Assembly: GCF_002303925.1 (NCBI RefSeq)
Contig: NZ_MRCS01000049.1
Location: forward strand, 1 to 46,606
From: Pseudomonas sp. ACN8
GTDB lineage: Bacteria; Pseudomonadota; Gammaproteobacteria; Pseudomonadales; Pseudomonadaceae
Direction: 5' to 3'
Length of the DNA: 46,606 nt
Notes under the pieces: generated by a model
The model's database searches: none
What the model was told of the DNA's origin: nothing
What the model saw: the letters and a program-made list of their open reading frames with translations, nothing else
In this document: positions 18,080 to 25,547 of the stretch, piece by piece
How the letters are laid out: each line of letters begins with the position of its first letter
How positions within the stretch are numbered: position 1 is the stretch's first letter
Made by a program: the position numbers and the translations under genes

Positions 18080-19047
18080 TGCGTGTAACCTTGCAGCCCT
18101 CCGGAGCAGTGCTTGAGACATTGCCCGGCGAGCGGATTCTCGATGGCGCGCGACGTCTGGGCTACGAATGCCCGCAAAGCTGCCGCAACGGCAATTGCCA
18201 CGTGTGCGCGGCGCTGCTGGTGGAAGGACGGGTCGAGCAGGCCGGCGATGTGCGCGACCATGGCGAGTTCTACACTTGCATAGCGGAGCCGCTGGAAGAC
18301 TGCATCGTGCTGTGGGATGGCGTGCTCGCGCTGGGAGAACTGCCGGTGCGCAGCGTGTCGTGTCAGGTCATTGAGTGCAAGGAGGTGGGCGGCGACACCT
18401 GGCGCGTGCGTCTGCGGGCTCCGGCCGGCAAACCGCCGCGCTACCACGCCGGTCAGTACCTGATGATCGAACGCGAGAACGGCGAAAAATCCGCCTTCTC
18501 TCTCGCCTCGGCCCCGCATGCGGGGCGCGACCTGGAAATCCACGTACTGGCGCGCGAATCCAGTGCGTTGAGTCTGATTGAACAGCTGCAGCGCAACAAC
18601 ATGGTGCGGGTCGAATTGCCGTTTGGTGATACCCACCTGGAGGAGTTGCCGGACGGTCCTCTCGTGCTGATCGCCGCGGGTACCGGCATGGGCCAGGTCC
18701 ATGGCCTGATCGAACATTGCCGGGCCTCGGGTTTCAAGCATCCGGTGCATCTGTATTGGGGCGTGCGTCGTCCTGAAGATTTTTATCAAATCGAGCATTG
18801 GGACGAATGGCTGAAGTTGCCCAACCTGTTCCTGCACAAGGTCGTCAGTGATCAATGCGGTTGGGAAGGGCGGTGCGGCATGTTGCATGAAGCGGTCTGT
18901 GAAGACTTCCCTGACCTCAAGCCGCTGCACGTATACGCCAGTGGCTCTCCGGCCATGGTCTACGGCACGCTGGATGCGCTGGTGGAAGCGGGGATGGACG
19001 CTCACCAGATGCGCGCCGACGTTTTTGCGTATGCCCCCAGATCCTGA
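18079..19047 (+). CDS. Ferredoxin-fused FAD/NAD(P) oxidoreductase (often named CDP-6-deoxy-delta-3,4-glucoseen reductase)
   Basis: A 322-residue electron-transfer protein. An N-terminal plant-type [2Fe-2S] domain has ligands C35, C40, C43 and C67. A ferredoxin-NADP reductase module follows with the FAD motif YHAGQYLMI, the serine motif SAFSLAS, and the nucleotide-binding glycine loop AAGTGMGQVHGLIEH. Relatives are commonly named after the dideoxysugar reductase AscD/RfbI, but no dideoxysugar gene is near. It is translationally coupled to ubiD (1-base overlap), so I infer a redox role linked to flavin or ubiquinone chemistry, for example reducing FMN. Start ATG at 18079. The longer frame starting at 18001 lies inside ubiD and is rejected. 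Confidence 0.9.
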   Translation: MRVTLQPSGAVLETLPGERILDGARRLGYECPQSCRNGNCHVCAALLVEGRVEQAGDVRDHGEFYTCIAEPLEDCIVLWDGVLALGELPVRSVSCQVIECKEVGGDTWRVRLRAPAGKPPRYHAGQYLMIERENGEKSAFSLASAPHAGRDLEIHVLARESSALSLIEQLQRNNMVRVELPFGDTHLEELPDGPLVLIAAGTGMGQVHGLIEHCRASGFKHPVHLYWGVRRPEDFYQIEHWDEWLKLPNLFLHKVVSDQCGWEGRCGMLHEAVCEDFPDLKPLHVYASGSPAMVYGTLDALVEAGMDAHQMRADVFAYAPRS

Positions 19048-19062
19048 TATTGCCCCTCCACA

Positions 19063-19164
19063 CTGTAAGAGCGAGCCTGCTCGCGATGGACTCAAGAGCG
19101 CCGCGGACAGCCTGACTCCCCGCGTAATCGTTAACGATCATCGCGAGCAAGCTCGCTCCTACAG
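19063..19164. repeat. REPIN, tails outward, conserved-loop class
   Basis: Arms CTGTAAGAGCGAGCCTGCTC and its inverse (ending CTCCTACAG). The loop holds GCCGCGGACAGCCTGACTCC and then CCGCGTAATCGTTAACGAT, homologous to the loops at 26.3 and 32.3 kb. It lies 15 bases after the reductase stop. Confidence 0.92.
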
Positions 19165-19357
19165 GTTATAACTCTCTATATAGCCTATCGGTATTTATAA
19201 TCTTTTATAAATCTCGGTAGGTTATATCTCATTCAGGCATTTAAATAAGTGCGGTGCCATGGCATTCAAATTGCCTTAAAACTTATGTGCCTTATTGTTA
19301 CAGCTGTGCGTTCTATTAAGTAATTCTTCACCCGCGGGGAGCTGAACGCTATTCGCC
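19165..19357. other. AT-rich spacer with imperfect dyad before chaC
   Basis: A stretch of ~150 bases (19165-19320) that is conspicuously AT-rich for this genome, with runs such as TATTTATAATC and TTTATAAATC. It contains a 16-base imperfect inverted repeat, 19184-19199 against 19206-19221 (13 of 16 pair), around a 6-base loop. No gene is visible. It may hold a promoter for chaC and a site for an AT-binding silencer such as MvaT (inference). Confidence 0.5.
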
Positions 19358-20026
19358 ATGAGCGCCATTGAATCTGCTTTTTTGAATCTGGCTTACCCTC
19401 CGCGGCTCGATCTGGGACCGCAGCTCACTCACGAACAATTGCTCGGCTCGATGCAATCGACCATGGCGCGCCACAAGGGTGGGCCGGTCTGGTTGTTTGC
19501 GTATGGTTCGCTGATCTGGCGCCCTGAATGCACGGCGGTTGAGCGGGTTCGCGGCCGAGTGCATGGCTATCATCGCGGGTTGTACCTGTGGTCCCACGAA
19601 CATCGCGGCACGCCGGAAATGCCCGGCCTGGTGTTTGGCCTGGATCGTGGCGGTTCTTGCAGCGGTTTCGCCTATCGCTTGCCAGAGGAGCAACTCGAAG
19701 CCTCGCTCTATGCACTTTGGCAGCGCGAGATGCCTTTCCCGTCCTACCGCCCGCACTGGCTCAACTGCCGTCTCGAAGATGGCAGCCAGGTACAGGCATT
19801 GGGTTTTGTGCTGGAGCGACACCTGCCCAGCTATGCTGGCAACTTGCCGGACCATGTGCTGAGCCATGTGTTCGAAAACGCCTGCGGGCGCTACGGCACC
19901 ACTCGCGATTATGTCGAGCAGACCGCGCACGCCCTGCGCAGCCACGCCATGCCAGACCGGAATCTGGAGGCGCGGCTCAAGCGCTGTAAATCAAAGGCCG
20001 ATCAAGCGAGTGCTTCGCGGCCCTGA
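19358..20026 (+). CDS. chaC: Glutathione-specific gamma-glutamylcyclotransferase (ChaC family)
   Basis: Cleaves glutathione to 5-oxoproline and Cys-Gly, a cytosolic glutathione-turnover enzyme. It has 222 residues. The substrate-cradling YGSLIW motif is at 49-54, and the probable catalytic glutamate is E124 in LWQREMPF. HEHRGTPEMPGLVFGLDRGG (81-100) is typical of the ChaC branch. The ATG at 19358 has GGGGAG about 15 bases upstream, a long spacing; an internal ATG at residue 32 would lose conserved sequence only marginally. Its final 25 bases overlap the end of the convergent glpT. The AT-rich segment upstream may affect expression. Confidence 0.92.
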   Translation: MSAIESAFLNLAYPPRLDLGPQLTHEQLLGSMQSTMARHKGGPVWLFAYGSLIWRPECTAVERVRGRVHGYHRGLYLWSHEHRGTPEMPGLVFGLDRGGSCSGFAYRLPEEQLEASLYALWQREMPFPSYRPHWLNCRLEDGSQVQALGFVLERHLPSYAGNLPDHVLSHVFENACGRYGTTRDYVEQTAHALRSHAMPDRNLEARLKRCKSKADQASASRP

Positions 20027-21351
20027 CTGGCGATTTGTTTGTGCCGTAGTGTCGGGGCCAGGAAGGCCATCGCCAACAGGCAGGCGCCGACCAGCAGCAC
20101 GAAGCCGCCGTCCCAACCGAAATGGTCCACGGTGTAGCCCATTGCTGCACTGGCCGCGACCGAACCGCCCAAGTAACCGAACAGACCGGTAAAGCCCGCC
20201 GCCGTACCGGCCGCTTTCTTCGGTGCCAGTTCCAGTGCCTGCAGGCCGATCAGCATTACCGGGCCGTAGATCAGGAAGCCAATGGAAAGCAGCGCGATCA
20301 TGTCGACCATCGGATTGCCGGCCGGGTTGAGCCAGTAAACCAGCGTCGCGACCGTCACCAATGCCATGAACACCATGCCGGTCAGGCCACGGTTGCCACG
20401 GAAGATCTTGTCCGACATCCAGCCGCACAGCAGCGTGCCCGGAATACCTGCCCACTCGTAGAAGAAGTAAGCCCACGAGGTTTTATCCACCGTGAAACCC
20501 TTGGCTTCCTTGAGGTAGGTCGGCGCCCAGTCCAGTACGCCGTAGCGCAGCAGATAGACAAAGACGTTGGCCAGGGCGATGTACCAGAGCATTTTGTTGC
20601 GCAGCACGTATTTGACGAAGATTTCCTTGGCGCTGAATTCCTCTTCGTGGCTGGCGTCGTAGCCTTCCGGGTAATCGTTCTTGTATTGCTCGATCGGCGG
20701 CAGGCCAACCGATTGAGGGGTGTCGCGCATGGTCATGAAGGCAAACACCGCTACCGCCAGCGCCACGGCTGCCGGCACGTAGAACGCGGCATGCCAGTCA
20801 TTGAACAGGCCCATGCCGATCAGGAACAGCGGGCCGATCAGGCCGCCGCCGACGTTGTGCGCCACGTTCCACACGGACACCACGCCGCCACGTTCCTTCT
20901 GCGACCACCAGTGCACCATGGTCCGGCCACTCGGCGGCCAACCCATGCCCTGCGCCCAGCCGTTGATGAACAGCAGAATGAACATCATGGTCACGCTGGA
21001 CGTCGCCCACGGCGCGAAACCGAAAACGAACATCACCCCGGCCGACACTAACAGGCCGAACGGCAGGAAGAAGCGCGGGTTGGAGCGGTCGGACACCAGG
21101 CCCATCAGGAACTTCGACAGGCCGTAGGCAATCGCAATGGCGGACATCGCCAGACCCAGCTGACCACGGGAGTAGCCCTCGTCGATCAGGTACGGCATGG
21201 CCAGGGAGAAGTTCTTGCGCAGCAGGTAGTAACCGGCATAGCCAATGAAAATGCCGGCGAAAATCTGCCAGCGCAGGCGTCGGTAGGTGCTGTCTATTTT
21301 TTCTTCAGGCAATGGAGCCTGATGTGCGGCAGGACGAAAGAAAGCAAACAT
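20002..21351 (-). CDS. glpT: Glycerol-3-phosphate transporter
   Basis: An inner-membrane antiporter of the major facilitator superfamily (organophosphate:Pi antiporter family) that imports sn-glycerol-3-phosphate in exchange for phosphate. It has 449 residues and twelve predicted spans. The family signature region INGWAQGMGWPPSGRTMVHW and the N-terminal YLLRKNFSLAMPYL, which contains the substrate-binding arginine of the GlpT/UhpT class, are clear. The start is ATG at 21351, with CTGGAG upstream. A GlpR-like palindrome sits ~46 bases upstream. It is not next to the rest of a glp regulon here. It converges on chaC with a 25-base overlap. Confidence 0.95.
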   Translation of the reverse strand: MFAFFRPAAHQAPLPEEKIDSTYRRLRWQIFAGIFIGYAGYYLLRKNFSLAMPYLIDEGYSRGQLGLAMSAIAIAYGLSKFLMGLVSDRSNPRFFLPFGLLVSAGVMFVFGFAPWATSSVTMMFILLFINGWAQGMGWPPSGRTMVHWWSQKERGGVVSVWNVAHNVGGGLIGPLFLIGMGLFNDWHAAFYVPAAVALAVAVFAFMTMRDTPQSVGLPPIEQYKNDYPEGYDASHEEEFSAKEIFVKYVLRNKMLWYIALANVFVYLLRYGVLDWAPTYLKEAKGFTVDKTSWAYFFYEWAGIPGTLLCGWMSDKIFRGNRGLTGMVFMALVTVATLVYWLNPAGNPMVDMIALLSIGFLIYGPVMLIGLQALELAPKKAAGTAAGFTGLFGYLGGSVAASAAMGYTVDHFGWDGGFVLLVGACLLAMAFLAPTLRHKQIASQGREALA

Positions 21352-21396
21352 TCAAGAGCTCCAGATTTCTTGTTTTGACTGCGGATACGAATGTTA

Positions 21397-21416
21397 CAGT
21401 TTCGTTACCGAAAATA
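21397..21416. promoter_or_regulatory. GlpR-like operator upstream of glpT
   Basis: ACAGTTTCGTTACCGAAAAT contains the perfect 5-base dyad TTTCG-TTAC-CGAAA. It resembles the E. coli GlpR operator pattern (TTCG, AT-rich centre, CGAA). It lies 46-65 bases upstream of the glpT ATG, where a repressor would cover the promoter. Confidence 0.5.
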
Positions 21417-21677
21417 GCACCGGTTCTCATCGGCAAAACAGCGGAAATGTTGGATATCGCGCGTTCCTTTATGAACATGTCGCTCAGATGTAAGTGAGGG
21501 GCGTTGTAGGAAGCGTTACCTGTTTAGTTAGCGGGCGCTTGATGTACCTGAATTAGGGCGGGTCTTTAGGAAACGTCCTTCGTTTAAAGCGGAAGTCATG
21601 GCGTTATGCCGAATGCCCCGGCGCTTTAACCTTTTTGCTGTTGCCAGGTCTGGCGTTGCAGGCGAAGGGAGAGGGAC
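21417..21677. other. Intergenic region glpT / TonB-like gene, with spaced direct repeat
   Basis: The gap between the two divergent genes is 326 bases and holds no convincing gene. Two copies of TAGGAARCGT occur at 21507 and 21567, exactly 60 bases apart. The second is followed by the small inverted repeat AAACG-TCCTT-CGTTT. Function unknown; regulator binding is possible. Confidence 0.35.
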
Positions 21678-22292
21678 ATGCGGTGGTGGGTATGCGTGCT
21701 GTTGTTGGTGTCGTCCATGGATGTCAGGGCCGGGGAGGTGTTCCTGATACCCGAGAATAATCCGAAGCCGGTCTATCCGGTGGCGCTGCATCGGGCGGGT
21801 GTCACCGGCATGGTGCGTGTCAGTATGACGGTGAATGCCGATGGATCAGTCAGTAATGCCGTTATTGTGCAAAGTGCACATCCCGAACTCGAAGAGGCGT
21901 CATTGGCCGCAGTCAACCAATGGCGATTCAAGCCGTGGACAATTACCGAGGATCAGCCTGCGCAAATCATCGTGGTCGCACCCATGGAATACAGGCTGGA
22001 CAGAGAACATCCCTTCCACGTCAACAAGGAATTGGAGCGGCTGAAATGCAGTGCTGTCGCACGGGCATCGCTGAACATCGCCACTTCCTCATGGGTGGAC
22101 CTGCCGGTTTTCAGCTGGACCCGTAGTTACCTGACTCACTCGCTTTCACCGACGCAATTGCCGGAAGAGAAACGTCTGGCTCTGATTGCCAAGCTCAACG
22201 CCAGCGTGCGTTCGATTGTGCAGCGGTGTAACGCACATCCGGCGAGTCGGTATGTGCGGTTTTTGCCGGAGGAGATTCGGGTGTTGCTTTGA
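21678..22292 (+). CDS. Secreted protein with TonB C-terminal domain
   Basis: A 204-residue protein with a short cleavable-looking signal sequence (MRWWVCVLLLVSSMDVRA, then GEVF) followed directly by a TonB C-terminal-like domain at about 25-115. Family marks are PKPVYPVALHRAGVTGMVRV, NADGSVSNAVIVQSAHPELE, and AAVNQWRFKPW. Unlike true TonB it has no N-terminal membrane anchor with a long proline-rich linker, so it is unlikely to energise outer-membrane receptors by itself. The last ~85 residues match nothing I recognise. Start ATG at 21678 with GGGAGAGG upstream. No exbB/exbD neighbours. Confidence 0.82.
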   Translation: MRWWVCVLLLVSSMDVRAGEVFLIPENNPKPVYPVALHRAGVTGMVRVSMTVNADGSVSNAVIVQSAHPELEEASLAAVNQWRFKPWTITEDQPAQIIVVAPMEYRLDREHPFHVNKELERLKCSAVARASLNIATSSWVDLPVFSWTRSYLTHSLSPTQLPEEKRLALIAKLNASVRSIVQRCNAHPASRYVRFLPEEIRVLL

Positions 22293-22296
22293 CGGC

Positions 22297-22330
22297 AAAA
22301 AGAGCGCGGCTAAATGGCCGCGCTTTTTTA
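22297..22330. terminator. Bidirectional terminator, TonB-like gene / quinone oxidoreductase
   Basis: AGCGCGGC-TAAATG-GCCGCGCT flanked by an A-run on the left and a T-run on the right, between two convergent genes. It can serve both strands. Confidence 0.9.
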
Positions 22331-22339
22331 CAGAGAGAT

Positions 22340-23317
22340 TCAGCGAACCTGCACCACCACTTTCCCGACCGCTTTACGCTGGCCAAGGTCATTGATCGCC
22401 TGCGCCGCATTGCTCAGCGGATACACCTGGGACACCAGCGGCTTGAGCTTGCCTTCGGCAAACCAGCCAAACAGTTGCTGGAAGTTCGCCGCGTTGTCCT
22501 GCGGTTGGCGTTGGGCGAACGAACCCCAGAACACGCCGAGCACTGCCGCGCCTTTGAGCAGAGCCAGGTTGACCGGCAATTCGGGAATGCGCCCGCTGGC
22601 GAAGCCGACCACCAGCAGTCGGCCGTTCCAGGCGATGGCGCGGATGGCCTGGTCGAACAGGTCGCCGCCGACCGGGTCGTAGATCACGTCGGCGCCCTGG
22701 CCGTCGGTCAGGCGCTTGATTTCGTCCTTCAGGCTGGTTTCGCTGTAGTTGATCAGTTCGTCGGCGCCGGCGGCCTTGGCCACGGCGAGTTTCTCTGCGC
22801 TGCTGGCTGCGGCGATCACCCTGGCGCCCATGGCTTTGCCGATCTCTACTGCCGCGAGGCCGACGCCACCAGAAGCACCGAGCACCAGCAGGGTTTCACC
22901 CGGTTGCAGGTTGCCGCGTTGCTTGAGCGCGTGCATCGAGGTGCCATAAGTCATGCTGAAGGCAGCGGCGGTGTTGAAGTCCATCGATGGCGGGATCGGC
23001 AGCACGTTGTAGCCCGGCACGGCGACCTGCTCGGCAAAGCTGCCCCAGCCGGTCAGGGCCATGACCCGGTCACCGACTTTCAAGTGACTGACTTTTTCAC
23101 CCACTGCGCTGACCACGCCGGCCGCTTCACCACCCGGTGAAAACGGGAAGGGCGGCTTGAACTGGTATTTGCCCTCGATGATCAACGTGTCGGGGAAGTT
23201 GACCCCGGCGGCGTGCACCTCCAGCAGGATTTCATTTTTCTTCGCGACAGGACTGGCGACGTCTTCCAGCACCAGCGATTCGGCAGGGCCGAAGGCTTTG
23301 CACAGCACGGCTTTCAT
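22340..23317 (-). CDS. NADPH:quinone oxidoreductase family protein
   Basis: A zinc-free medium-chain dehydrogenase of the Qor family, 325 residues, likely reducing quinones or enals with NADPH. The N-terminal GroES-like domain shows VHAAGVNFPDTLIIEGKYQ and the SPGGEAAGVV block. The Rossmann domain carries LGASGGVGLAAVEIGKAMGA (nucleotide-binding AxxGxxG). The cysteines that would bind catalytic zinc are absent. Start ATG at 23317 (MKAVLCKAFG); 30 in-frame codons before it are not family sequence. It converges on the TonB-like gene with a shared terminator. Confidence 0.93.
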   Translation of the reverse strand: MKAVLCKAFGPAESLVLEDVASPVAKKNEILLEVHAAGVNFPDTLIIEGKYQFKPPFPFSPGGEAAGVVSAVGEKVSHLKVGDRVMALTGWGSFAEQVAVPGYNVLPIPPSMDFNTAAAFSMTYGTSMHALKQRGNLQPGETLLVLGASGGVGLAAVEIGKAMGARVIAAASSAEKLAVAKAAGADELINYSETSLKDEIKRLTDGQGADVIYDPVGGDLFDQAIRAIAWNGRLLVVGFASGRIPELPVNLALLKGAAVLGVFWGSFAQRQPQDNAANFQQLFGWFAEGKLKPLVSQVYPLSNAAQAINDLGQRKAVGKVVVQVR

Positions 23318-23467
23318 CAGGGCTATTCCTTTGGGAGTGATGGCCGATAAGTGTAGGTGTGTGGGTCGACGGGTCAACGAGCATGCCCGGCCCTGATAGT
23401 CAGCCATAAGCTTGTGCTTGCGCGGCGGGTCGTTATGCTAGGCCGCAAACCGGATAAGGAGCGAATT

Positions 23468-23875
23468 TTGAAAGCGTGGATCATGTTGATGCTGGCCCTG
23501 TTTCTGCCTGTGGCAGCGGTGGCCGAAGAAGCCAAAGAAGATGCTGCTCCGAAGGTCAGCTACATCACCCTGAGCCCGCCGTTCGTGGGTAACTACGGGT
23601 TGGACGGCACGCAGAAACTGAAGGTCTACAAGGCTGATGTGGCGTTGCGGGTGACCGGTGACGAGGCCGCCAAAGCGGTGAAGGCCAATGAGCCGTTGAT
23701 CCGCAATCAATTGGTCGCGCTGTTCGCCCAGCAGACCACCGAAACGATGAACAACGTCGAGGCCAAGGAGAAACTGCGTCAGGAAGCGCTGAAGCAGGCC
23801 CAGCAGGTGATGAACGATGAAACCGGCAAACCGGTGGTTGAGGATCTGTTGTTCAACAACCTGATCATTCAGTAA
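23468..23875 (+). CDS. FliL-like flagellar basal body-associated family protein, exported
   Basis: A 135-residue exported protein. The signal segment runs KAWIMLMLALFLPVAAVA, then a charged EEAKEDAAP stretch. Residues ~30-135 match the FliL family pattern: SYITLSPPFVGNYG, a beta-strand LKVYKADVALRV, then NEPLIRNQLVALFAQQTTE and the C-terminal VVEDLLFNNLIIQ. Real FliL binds the flagellar stator ring and sits among flagellar genes; none are here, so this paralogue's role is unknown. I chose TTG at 23468 because AAGGAGCGAATT precedes it closely. An ATG five codons later is the alternative. It converges on the EVE gene across a REPIN. Confidence 0.85.
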   Translation: MKAWIMLMLALFLPVAAVAEEAKEDAAPKVSYITLSPPFVGNYGLDGTQKLKVYKADVALRVTGDEAAKAVKANEPLIRNQLVALFAQQTTETMNNVEAKEKLRQEALKQAQQVMNDETGKPVVEDLLFNNLIIQ

Positions 23876-23892
23876 GGTTTTCGCTGCTCCTG

Positions 23893-23999
23893 CCGGCCTC
23901 ATCGCGAGCAGGCTCGCTCCCACAGGGTTCTGTGGTGGATATGTGATTGTGCTTCAACACAAATCCACTGTGGGAGCGAGCCTGCTCGCGATGAGGCCA
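23893..23999. repeat. REPIN, tails inward
   Basis: The left arm CCGGCCTCATCGCGAGCAGG (tail CTCCCACAG pointing inward) is matched by the right arm CTGTGGGAGCGAGCCTGCTC, then GCGATGAGGCC. GGCCTCATCGCG at the outer edges extends the pairing. It occupies the gap between two convergent genes. Confidence 0.92.
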
Positions 24000-24017
24000 G
24001 TCCAGGCGATAAATGAC

Positions 24018-24470
24018 TCAAGGCTTTAAAGCAATCACCATCGCCCACTGCTCGGGGGTTACGGGCATCACCGATAACCGCGAGCCTTTCTGCACCAGCG
24101 GCAACTCAGCCAGCGCTGTCTGCTGCTTCAGATAATCCAGTTTCAGCACCCGGGCAAAGGTCTCGACATGCGCGACATCAATCGCGCTCCAGGCGTTTTT
24201 GTCCGCAGTTGCCTTGGGGTCGTAGTAATGACTTTCCGGCTCCAGCGCCGTCGGGTCCGGATACGCGGCTTCGACAATCCTGCCGATTCCGGCGATGCCC
24301 GGCTCAGGGCAGCTGGAATGATAGAAAAAGAACTCATCCCCCACCGCCATGGCCCGCAGGAAATTGCGTGCCTGATAGTTGCGAACCCCGTCCCAGCGCG
24401 CTTTGCCGAGCTTTTCCAGCCCTTTGATCGAGAGTTCGTCGGGCTCGGATTTCATCAGCCAATAGGCCAT
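24018..24470 (-). CDS. EVE domain-containing protein
   Basis: A 150-residue EVE-domain protein (thymocyte nuclear protein 1-like, PUA-related fold). EVE domains are thought to read modified bases in nucleic acids. Seen: MAYWLMKSEPDELSI at the start, WDGVRNYQARNFLRAM (33-48), GDEFFFYHSSC, and IAGIGRIVEAAYPD. The whole protein is the domain, the common housekeeping form in proteobacteria. Start ATG at 24470 with AAGGAG upstream; 26 in-frame codons before it are rejected. It converges on the FliL-like gene. The exact ligand is unknown. Confidence 0.93.
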   Translation of the reverse strand: MAYWLMKSEPDELSIKGLEKLGKARWDGVRNYQARNFLRAMAVGDEFFFYHSSCPEPGIAGIGRIVEAAYPDPTALEPESHYYDPKATADKNAWSAIDVAHVETFARVLKLDYLKQQTALAELPLVQKGSRLSVMPVTPEQWAMVIALKP

Positions 24471-24665
24471 GTCTTTTGCTCCTTGCGTGGTGATTGAGCA
24501 GCTTGTCGGCGATTTTATGACAAACCGACAGTCGGTTGGCGTCAGCATTTGCGCAGCGGTTCACGTTGTCGCAAAATGCCGGCCTTTAAAGCTTGACGCT
24601 GCTGCACGGCCTACAAACGGAAACCGCTGCTGTCATCGTGTTGATGTGCCTTTGGGGGGCAATCG

Positions 24666-24821
24666 ATGAAACGCAAACCGGATTTACTATGGATTTTGGT
24701 CATTTTGTTTGGCCTTGGCGTCGTGACCACTGGCTATGCCCAAAGCCTGTGGGCCAACAAGACCGATGCACCGGTCGAGCTCGCCCAATTGCAGCAACAG
24801 TCGACAGCCTTCAAGCGCTGA
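24666..24821 (+). CDS. Small single-span membrane protein (51 residues), unknown
   Basis: A short frame of 51 codons starting MKRKPDLLWILVILFGLGVV and ending in a polar tail QLQQQSTAFKR. Residues 1-5 are positively charged, ~7-24 form one hydrophobic span, and the C-terminal ~27 residues are polar with Trp and Gln, so an N-in membrane peptide is likely. A strong GGGGGG Shine-Dalgarno lies 6-11 bases before the ATG, supporting translation. It could also be a lone signal sequence with a short secreted tail (GYAQ site). It is on the plus strand between EVE (divergent) and ygfA (convergent). I do not recognise a named family. Confidence 0.75.
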   Translation: MKRKPDLLWILVILFGLGVVTTGYAQSLWANKTDAPVELAQLQQQSTAFKR

Positions 24822-24856
24822 TCCTGTTGCCTCGGCGCCGCTGATCGAAGTGGCGC

Positions 24857-25462
24857 CTAGCCTGCGTAATACCAGGCCTTGTCCGTCACCGTTCCTTGCA
24901 GCGGCACATCCCAGCTCGCCTGAGCCAATCGCGCCACCTTCTGACATTCATGGGCCAGCCCCAGCAGCGTCGGCTTGCGCCAGTCGTTTCGTCGCGCCAG
25001 GTAGGCCAGGCTCCGGTCGTAGAAGCCACCGCCCATCCCCAGGCGTCCGCCGACATCGTCAAAACCCACCAATGGCAACAGCACCAGATCCAGTGCCCAG
25101 ATTTTGCGCTGCCGGGCGAGGTTGGCCCGAGGTTCGAGAATGCGGAAGCGGTTGGGTTTGAGTTTTTCCCCGGGACGGATGCGCTGGAACACCATTTTGG
25201 TTCGTGGCCAGGCGCTCAGCACCGGTAGATAGGTGGCTTTGCCCCGGCGTTGCGCGGCGCGCAGCAACAGGCGCGGATCAATTTCACCGTCGGTGGGCAG
25301 GTAGAGCGAGATGTGTTTGGCGCGGCGGAACAGCGGTTGCTGGGCCAATTGCTTGTACAGCCCGCGAGCGGCCTGGCGCTGCTGACTGGGAGTCAGTGCG
25401 CGGCGGGCCTTGCGCAGCATGCGTCGAAGTTGCGGGCGGGGGAGCAGCGCAGGTTCGGTCAT
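24857..25462 (-). CDS. ygfA: 5-formyltetrahydrofolate cyclo-ligase
   Basis: Converts 5-formyl-THF to 5,10-methenyl-THF with ATP, recycling an inhibitory folate. It has 201 residues. Family marks: the N-terminal RRMLRKARRALTPSQQ, LYLPTDGEIDPRLLL (mid), and the signature LVLLPLVGFDDVGGRLGMGG, then GFYDR. The start is ATG at 25462 (MTEPALLPR); a TTG five codons upstream is possible. It lies immediately downstream of the 6S RNA gene on the same strand, the arrangement seen widely in proteobacteria (ssrS-ygfA), although a strong hairpin terminator stands between them here. Confidence 0.95.
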   Translation of the reverse strand: MTEPALLPRPQLRRMLRKARRALTPSQQRQAARGLYKQLAQQPLFRRAKHISLYLPTDGEIDPRLLLRAAQRRGKATYLPVLSAWPRTKMVFQRIRPGEKLKPNRFRILEPRANLARQRKIWALDLVLLPLVGFDDVGGRLGMGGGFYDRSLAYLARRNDWRKPTLLGLAHECQKVARLAQASWDVPLQGTVTDKAWYYAG

Positions 25463-25502
25463 GTATTCGGGCTTCAACAGTGCGGATACGTGAAGCGTAC
25501 CC

Positions 25503-25540
25503 GTAAAAACGCCAATGCCGGTATCAGAACCGGCATTGGA
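25503..25540 (-). terminator. Terminator after 6S RNA, before ygfA
   Basis: On the minus strand CCAATGCCGG-TTCTGATA-CCGGCATTGG is followed by CGTTTTTACGG. A perfect 10-base stem with a T-run lies between 6S RNA and ygfA. ygfA transcription would need readthrough or a promoter of its own. Confidence 0.85.
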
Positions 25541-25547
25541 CTGAAAT

